Shown here: piece by piece, positions 60,003 through 64,000 of the stretch
Numbering within the stretch: position 1 is the first letter of the stretch
How the letters are laid out: each line of letters opens with the position of its first letter
Assembly: GCA_017428245.1 (NCBI GenBank)
Contig: JAFRRF010000034.1
Span: 124,001-188,000 of the forward strand
Direction of reading: 5' to 3'
Source: Bacteroidales bacterium
Lineage (GTDB): Bacteria > Bacteroidota > Bacteroidia > Bacteroidales > UBA932
Length of the DNA stretch: 64,000 bases
Translations under genes and position numbers: made by a program
Notes under the pieces: model-generated
Seen by the model: only the letters and a program-made list of their open reading frames with translations
Told to the model about the DNA's origin: nothing
Databases searched by the model: none

Positions 60003-61040
60003 ATGTCCTGCCCTGTTTTCCGGTTTTTCCGCCCGCTTGCCATCCTGGCCGTCGCTCTCCTGCTGGCCGGCGGATGTCGCGGCACGCAATCCTTTATCCG
60101 CATCGAAGGATTCGCGCAGGGAGGCACCTACCACGTCATCTGCAGTCCTGACGTGCGTCTGCGGGAGCCGCAACTCCGCGCACGCATCGACTCTCTGCTG
60201 GTGGAAATCGACAATACGCTGAGCGGTTACAACAAGGGGTCCCTGCTTTCACGCATCAACGCCGGAGAAGACCTGCCGCTCAACGGCCTGTTCCTCGGCT
60301 GCTTCAACCGGTCGAAGGAAATTTGGGCCGAAAGCGGGGGCGCTTTCGATCCGTCCGCCGCACCTTTGTTCGATCTCTGGGGCTTCGGCTTCACAGAAAA
60401 AGGAACCGTACGGCAGGAAGCCGTCGATTCTATTCTCGCCTTCGTGGGAATGGACCGGCTTTCGCTCGAGACGCGGGACGACGGAATCCACCTCGTCAAA
60501 GCCGATCCCCGCATGCGGCTTAACTTCAATGCAATCGCACAGGGTTACTCGGCCGATGCGGTGGCGGCGCTGCTCGATGCCGCCGGCTGCGGAAACTATC
60601 TGGTCGATATCGGCCGGGAGATCCGCTGTAAAGGCCTGAACGCTTCCGGCGAGCCATGGCGCGTAGGGCTCGACCGGCCCAGCGACGGCAATATGGATGA
60701 AGGCCGCGACCTGCAGGCCATTATCCACGTGTCTGACTGCGGAATCGTCACTTCGGGCAACTACCGCAAATTCTATATCGAAAACGGGCGGAAATACGCC
60801 CATACCCTCGATCCGTCAACCGGCCGGCCCGTCACACACAATCTACTGAGCGCCACCGTCATAGCCGGAGACTCCACTACGGCCGACGCATACGCCACCT
60901 GGCTGATGGTCATCGGGGAGGAACGGGCGCGCGAACTGCTCGCCGTCCGGCCGGATATCGAAGCCCTGCTGGTTTACGACAAGGACGGGCAAATGTGCGT
61001 TTTCCAGACGAACAACATCAATACGACAGACATAAAATGA
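60003..61040 (+). CDS. apbE: FAD:protein FMN transferase (ApbE), lipoprotein
   Basis: A 345-residue exported lipoprotein (lipobox LAGGC). ApbE attaches FMN to Thr of proteins such as NqrB/C and RnfG. Signatures: GGTYHVICSPD, SGYNKGSLLSRIN, GAFDPSAAPLFDLWGF, INFNAIAQGY-like LNFNAIAQGYSADAV and YAHTLDPSTGRPV with the metal-binding Asp. Start ATG 60003 is used; GTG 59991 adds four residues. It overlaps the D-aminoacylase by 4 bp (ATGA). Confidence 0.92.
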   Translation: MSCPVFRFFRPLAILAVALLLAGGCRGTQSFIRIEGFAQGGTYHVICSPDVRLREPQLRARIDSLLVEIDNTLSGYNKGSLLSRINAGEDLPLNGLFLGCFNRSKEIWAESGGAFDPSAAPLFDLWGFGFTEKGTVRQEAVDSILAFVGMDRLSLETRDDGIHLVKADPRMRLNFNAIAQGYSADAVAALLDAAGCGNYLVDIGREIRCKGLNASGEPWRVGLDRPSDGNMDEGRDLQAIIHVSDCGIVTSGNYRKFYIENGRKYAHTLDPSTGRPVTHNLLSATVIAGDSTTADAYATWLMVIGEERARELLAVRPDIEALLVYDKDGQMCVFQTNNINTTDIK

Positions 61041-62716
61041 ACAGACGAGACTTCCTCAAGACATCGGCTCTGGGTGTGGCGGCCGTCGGAATCACCGGGC
61101 TGACCGGCTGCAAGGTCACGACCAGACAATCCTTTGACGTCCTCATCAAGAACGGCGTCATCCACGCCGGCGACGGCAAGGCTCCCATCACAGGCGACAT
61201 CGCCATCCGGGGCGGAAAAATCGCCGCAATCGGCAAAGACCTCGGCAAAAGCGCCGACACGATCGTCGACGCCCACGGCCTGGTCGTTTCACCGGGATTC
61301 ATCGACATCCATACCCATACCGACACCAATCTGTTCCTTGCACCCAAGGGAGACAGCCGCATCTTCCAGGGCATTACCTCCGAAGTAGGCGGGAACTGCG
61401 GTTACTGTCCTTTCGTTTACAGTGACGAGGCGTGGGAAGGGCGCAAGGACCGCCCGCGTCACGGAGGTCCTGCCTGGCGTGACATCGACGGCTTCTACCA
61501 GCGGCTGACAGAAAACAAGATCGGCATCAACTATTCCAGCCTTGTCGGCCACGGTGACGTGCGCGAAGCGGTCGTCGGCCCCTACAATGTGCCGGCCACC
61601 GACGAGGACCTGAAAAAGATGTGCGAGATTCTTGACCACCAGCTGGATCTGGGCGCCATCGGTCTTTCCTACGGCCTGGAATATGCACCGGGCTGCTATA
61701 GCGACACCCGGGAGATGGTAGAACTCAACAAAGTCGTAAAGAAGCACAATGCGCTCTATACCATCCATATGCGTAATGAGGACGACCACGTTCTCGAAGC
61801 GATGGACGAAGCTATCGAAGCTGCCCGTCAATCTGGCGCCCGCCTTGAGATTTCCCACCTGAAGGCTCAGAACCCGGCCAATTTCGATAAAATCGACGAG
61901 ATGCTCAGGAAGATCGACGATGCTTATGCCGAAGGTATTGACATTGCATTCGACCGATATCCGTACACAGCCTTCTCTACCGGCTTCACGTCTTTCATTC
62001 CCATCGAACTGCGCGACGGGACATCCGAAGACATCTATGCCCGCCTGAACGACAGAGCCACCTGTGAGAAAATCAAGAAATACGCCTATAGCCGCCTGGA
62101 ACGCTTCGGCGGACCGCAGCAGGTCGTCGTAGCCGGCTGCAACGATCCGGCCAATGCCGTTTATGCCGGCAAGAACCTGGCGGAATGCTGCAAGATTTCC
62201 GGGATGGACGAATGGGAGATGATCCGCTATCTGTTGATTTCCGAGAAACTGGAAGTCAATCAGGCGACATTTGCGATGAAGGAAGAAAACCTCAAGAAGA
62301 TCTATGCACACCGGCTTTCGATGCCCGCCTCCGACGGCAGCGTCTATTCTCCGGAAGGACCTCTGGGCAAGGAACTCCCCCACCCGCGTTCCTATGGCAC
62401 CTTCCCGCGCTTTTTCGAACAGTTCGTCCGGAAAGACAAGGTCCTCGACCTGGCCACGGCCATCTGGAAGTGCACGGGTCTGCCGGCCTCACGCATCAAA
62501 CTCAAGGAAAGGGGCCAGCTCATCCCTGGCTACGCGGCCGACATCACGGTTTTCGATCCGGAAACCATCGCCGACTTGTCCACCTATGCCAATCCGCATA
62601 TTTTCCCGGCAGGCATCGTCCATGTGTTCGTAAACGGTGTCCACACCATCAAGGAAGGCGCCCACACCGGCGCCCTCTCCGGCGTAGTTTTGGACAACGG
62701 TCAACTGAATCGTTGA
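61037..62716 (+). CDS. N-acyl-D-amino-acid deacylase family amidohydrolase, Tat-exported lipoprotein
   Basis: A 559-residue enzyme of the amidohydrolase fold. The N-terminus has a twin-arginine signal (NRRDFLKTSALGVAA) followed by a lipobox (GLTGC). The metal site HTHTDTN lies near residue 94 in GFIDIHTHTD; HMRNEDDHVLEAMDEAI and EISHLKAQ are typical of D-aminoacylases. Natural substrate may be N-acyl-D-amino acids or D-amino-acid peptides from cell wall. It follows apbE with an ATGA overlap. Confidence 0.87.
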   Translation: MNRRDFLKTSALGVAAVGITGLTGCKVTTRQSFDVLIKNGVIHAGDGKAPITGDIAIRGGKIAAIGKDLGKSADTIVDAHGLVVSPGFIDIHTHTDTNLFLAPKGDSRIFQGITSEVGGNCGYCPFVYSDEAWEGRKDRPRHGGPAWRDIDGFYQRLTENKIGINYSSLVGHGDVREAVVGPYNVPATDEDLKKMCEILDHQLDLGAIGLSYGLEYAPGCYSDTREMVELNKVVKKHNALYTIHMRNEDDHVLEAMDEAIEAARQSGARLEISHLKAQNPANFDKIDEMLRKIDDAYAEGIDIAFDRYPYTAFSTGFTSFIPIELRDGTSEDIYARLNDRATCEKIKKYAYSRLERFGGPQQVVVAGCNDPANAVYAGKNLAECCKISGMDEWEMIRYLLISEKLEVNQATFAMKEENLKKIYAHRLSMPASDGSVYSPEGPLGKELPHPRSYGTFPRFFEQFVRKDKVLDLATAIWKCTGLPASRIKLKERGQLIPGYAADITVFDPETIADLSTYANPHIFPAGIVHVFVNGVHTIKEGAHTGALSGVVLDNGQLNR

Positions 62717-62775
62717 AAGTCAACCGATTAGAAGATATAATCTTCATCTTTTTTTAAAATCTTTCCGATTTTACA

Positions 62776-62814
62776 AAAAAATATCCCCGGCCTGAATCCA
62801 TTCAAGCCGGGGAT
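62776..62814 (-). terminator. Intrinsic terminator of the outer-membrane protein gene
   Basis: ATCCCCGGC (62783-62791) pairs with GCCGGGGAT (62806-62814), with an extended inner stem. On the minus strand it is followed by ATTTTTTTG, fitting the minus-strand gene that ends at 62835. Confidence 0.8.
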
Positions 62815-62834
62815 AAAAGTAAATGGCGCGGAGA

Positions 62835-63449
62835 CTAGAAGCGGGCACGGATGCCGAACTGGAAGATGCCCTGCATACCGACACCGAGTTCCATGAAACC
62901 GCTGAAGCCACGACCCACTTCCATACCGATCAGCGAAGCGTGGAAAGTCGGGAGAAAATGCGTCTCGTAAGGCGCGTCGTCTTCCACCGTCTTTGCACCG
63001 AGCATCATCACGCCCAAACCGACTTTGGAATACATGCCGAAAATATCCGAACGGGTCCGGAACCAGTCGAATTTGCCCGTACCCATCAGAGTGAACACAT
63101 CGAGCGAAAGATTCGCGGTTCCCGTCTGGTCGGTCATTTTGACACCTGCATTGTAAAAGCCGAGCGCGCCGCCGACCGAAACGACCCGGTTGAGCTGATG
63201 GGCATACCCCAGATTGATCCAGCCCCGCGTTCCCGAATTGCGCACGATCAGAACGTCTTCCTCATCGGAAAGGCTGGAGATGAAACCGGCCTTGGAAACA
63301 ACCGAGCTGAAAGCGGAGCCAAGCAGGGACACGCCATAGCCGACAGAGATCTCATTGGGAGCATACTCCTTGTAGTACGGCTGCGCCTGCGCTTTCGGTA
63401 CCGCCAGGAGAAGGCAAAAAGCCAAAACAGCAAAAATGATCTTTTTCAT
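62835..63449 (-). CDS. Small outer-membrane beta-barrel protein
   Basis: A 204-residue exported protein with signal peptide (1-22, ending AQA). About eight amphipathic strands follow (EISVGYGVSLLG, GWINLGYAHQLN, FSGFMELGVGMQG), ending in an aromatic C-terminal residue (IRARF), as expected for a barrel inserted by BAM. Function unknown. It lies 8 bp behind trpS and is probably co-transcribed with it. Confidence 0.75.
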   Translation of the reverse strand: MKKIIFAVLAFCLLLAVPKAQAQPYYKEYAPNEISVGYGVSLLGSAFSSVVSKAGFISSLSDEEDVLIVRNSGTRGWINLGYAHQLNRVVSVGGALGFYNAGVKMTDQTGTANLSLDVFTLMGTGKFDWFRTRSDIFGMYSKVGLGVMMLGAKTVEDDAPYETHFLPTFHASLIGMEVGRGFSGFMELGVGMQGIFQFGIRARF

Positions 63450-63457
63450 CAGTATGT

Positions 63458-64000
63458 TTATTTGGTTATTTGTCCGTATTTTTCCGACTGTTCGCGCACC
63501 AGCGCATCCAGGACGTCGGGGTCGAAATAGTTGATCTTCATCGCGCGCTTGACGGCGGCAAGCGTGTCGGCAGCAGCCGCGCGGGCAACCTCAGAACCTT
63601 TGCGAAGCACCTCGTACACATAGGGTATGTCACTTTCAAGTTCTTTGCGGCGATGGCGGATCGGTTCCAGTTCCTCATTAAGGATAGCATTCAGGAAATT
63701 CTTGCACATCACGTCGCCCAGGCCGCCGGCGCGGTACTGCGCCTTCATCTCGTCGAGCGAGTGGAACTCGAAACTGACCTTGCGGCCCTTGAAGCAGTCG
63801 GCGTAGCGCTCGAAATGCTCCGGACGGCAGAAGGCGTCGAGATAAGTGAATACGGTGTTTCCTTCGACCTTCCCGGGATCGCTCACCTGCAAGTGGCCCG
63901 GATCGGTGTACATTCCGCGAACCTTGGCCGCGACCTCTTCCGCCGAATCCGACAGATAAATGCAGTTGCCAAGCGATTTGCTCATCTTGGCCTTGCCGTC
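63458..64000 (-). CDS. trpS: Tryptophanyl-tRNA synthetase, C-terminal part (cut by window edge)
   Basis: The C-terminal 180 residues are present, starting just before the KMSKS loop ([19 protein letters not shown]). The C-terminal helical domain is typical for TrpS ([50 protein letters not shown]). The catalytic Rossmann domain lies beyond the right edge. The gene ends 8 bp before the outer-membrane protein gene. Confidence 0.93.
   Translation of the reverse strand, partial: DGKAKMSKSLGNCIYLSDSAEEVAAKVRGMYTDPGHLQVSDPGKVEGNTVFTYLDAFCRPEHFERYADCFKGRKVSFEFHSLDEMKAQYRAGGLGDVMCKNFLNAILNEELEPIRHRRKELESDIPYVYEVLRKGSEVARAAAADTLAAVKRAMKINYFDPDVLDALVREQSEKYGQITK

Noticed and set aside
1-64000. tRNA, rRNA or riboswitch genes
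   Set aside because: Intergenic gaps are short; none showed a cloverleaf, rRNA-like sequence or recognisable riboswitch by eye. A covariance-model search would be needed to exclude small RNAs.

Overview
The window reads as chromosomal DNA of a GC-rich member of the Bacteroidales. Genes are repeatedly preceded by the Bacteroidetes -7 promoter element TAnnTTTG, Shine-Dalgarno sequences are mostly absent, and the families are typical of the phylum (DUF2795, FISUMP, PEGA/BACON, GlsA/GlsB, CHASE2 with a FecR-like partner, futalosine-route menaquinone genes). I cannot name a genus. An uncultured gut or rumen lineage would fit, but that is inference.

Layout. 1-14 kb: housekeeping and envelope genes: S41 peptidase lipoprotein (cut by the left edge), AGCS symporter, FtsB-like protein, CPBP protease, ManA, OmpA-like protein, CCA-adding enzyme, HolA, HsdR_N-domain protein, M6 protease, GT2 plus LAB_N protein, alanine racemase and a membrane protein with a His/acidic tail. 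14.4-23.9 kb: an acyl-lipid region with an MMPL exporter, FakA-like DAK2 protein, DegV/FakB, a GNAT protein, PlsX and ACP in one tight operon, followed by LolA, an AraC regulator and an acyl-ACP thioesterase. 23.9-31 kb: an operon encoding a TIR-transmembrane protein, a PEGA/BACON/probable barrel protein and a Ser/Thr-kinase-AAA+ fusion. It ends in the thioesterase and is divergent from a RyR-domain gene. Next to it lie a 51-bp tandem-repeat secreted protein and a DUF3108 gene with no normal start codon. 31-34.4 kb: GH3, GlsA-like and GlsB-like genes, probably for glycine lipids. 34.4-38.5 kb: patatin with an outer-membrane barrel, a ThuA protein and a gene remnant.

38.5-41 kb is different: AT-rich, with two cargo genes (a lipoprotein and a MORN-repeat protein) alternating with diverged copies of the 3' end of a DUF2795 gene, its terminator hairpin and an acidic-tail sequence. 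It looks like stepwise insertion behind that gene.

41-51 kb: cobalamin adenosyltransferase, a lone MacB/LolD-type ATPase, MqnD and MqnB, FolE-TrkA-AspA, a CHASE2 plus FecR-like pair, two AraC-type regulators and YitT. 51-64 kb: LeuS, a SPOR lipoprotein-GcvT-degenerate M28/TonB_C operon, CapA-like protein and PhoH, a FISUMP lipoprotein, ApbE with a Tat-exported D-aminoacylase, an outer-membrane protein and TrpS (cut by the right edge).

The best candidate for an undescribed system is the TIR / PEGA / kinase-AAA+ operon with the divergent RyR gene (23.9-29.4 kb), possibly linked functionally to the CHASE2/FecR-like pair at 47-49 kb. Runners-up are the GH3-GlsA-GlsB operon, the FakAB-PlsX-ACP-MMPL operon and the DUF2795-tail repeat array. 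No rRNA, tRNA, CRISPR array or insertion sequence was recognised.
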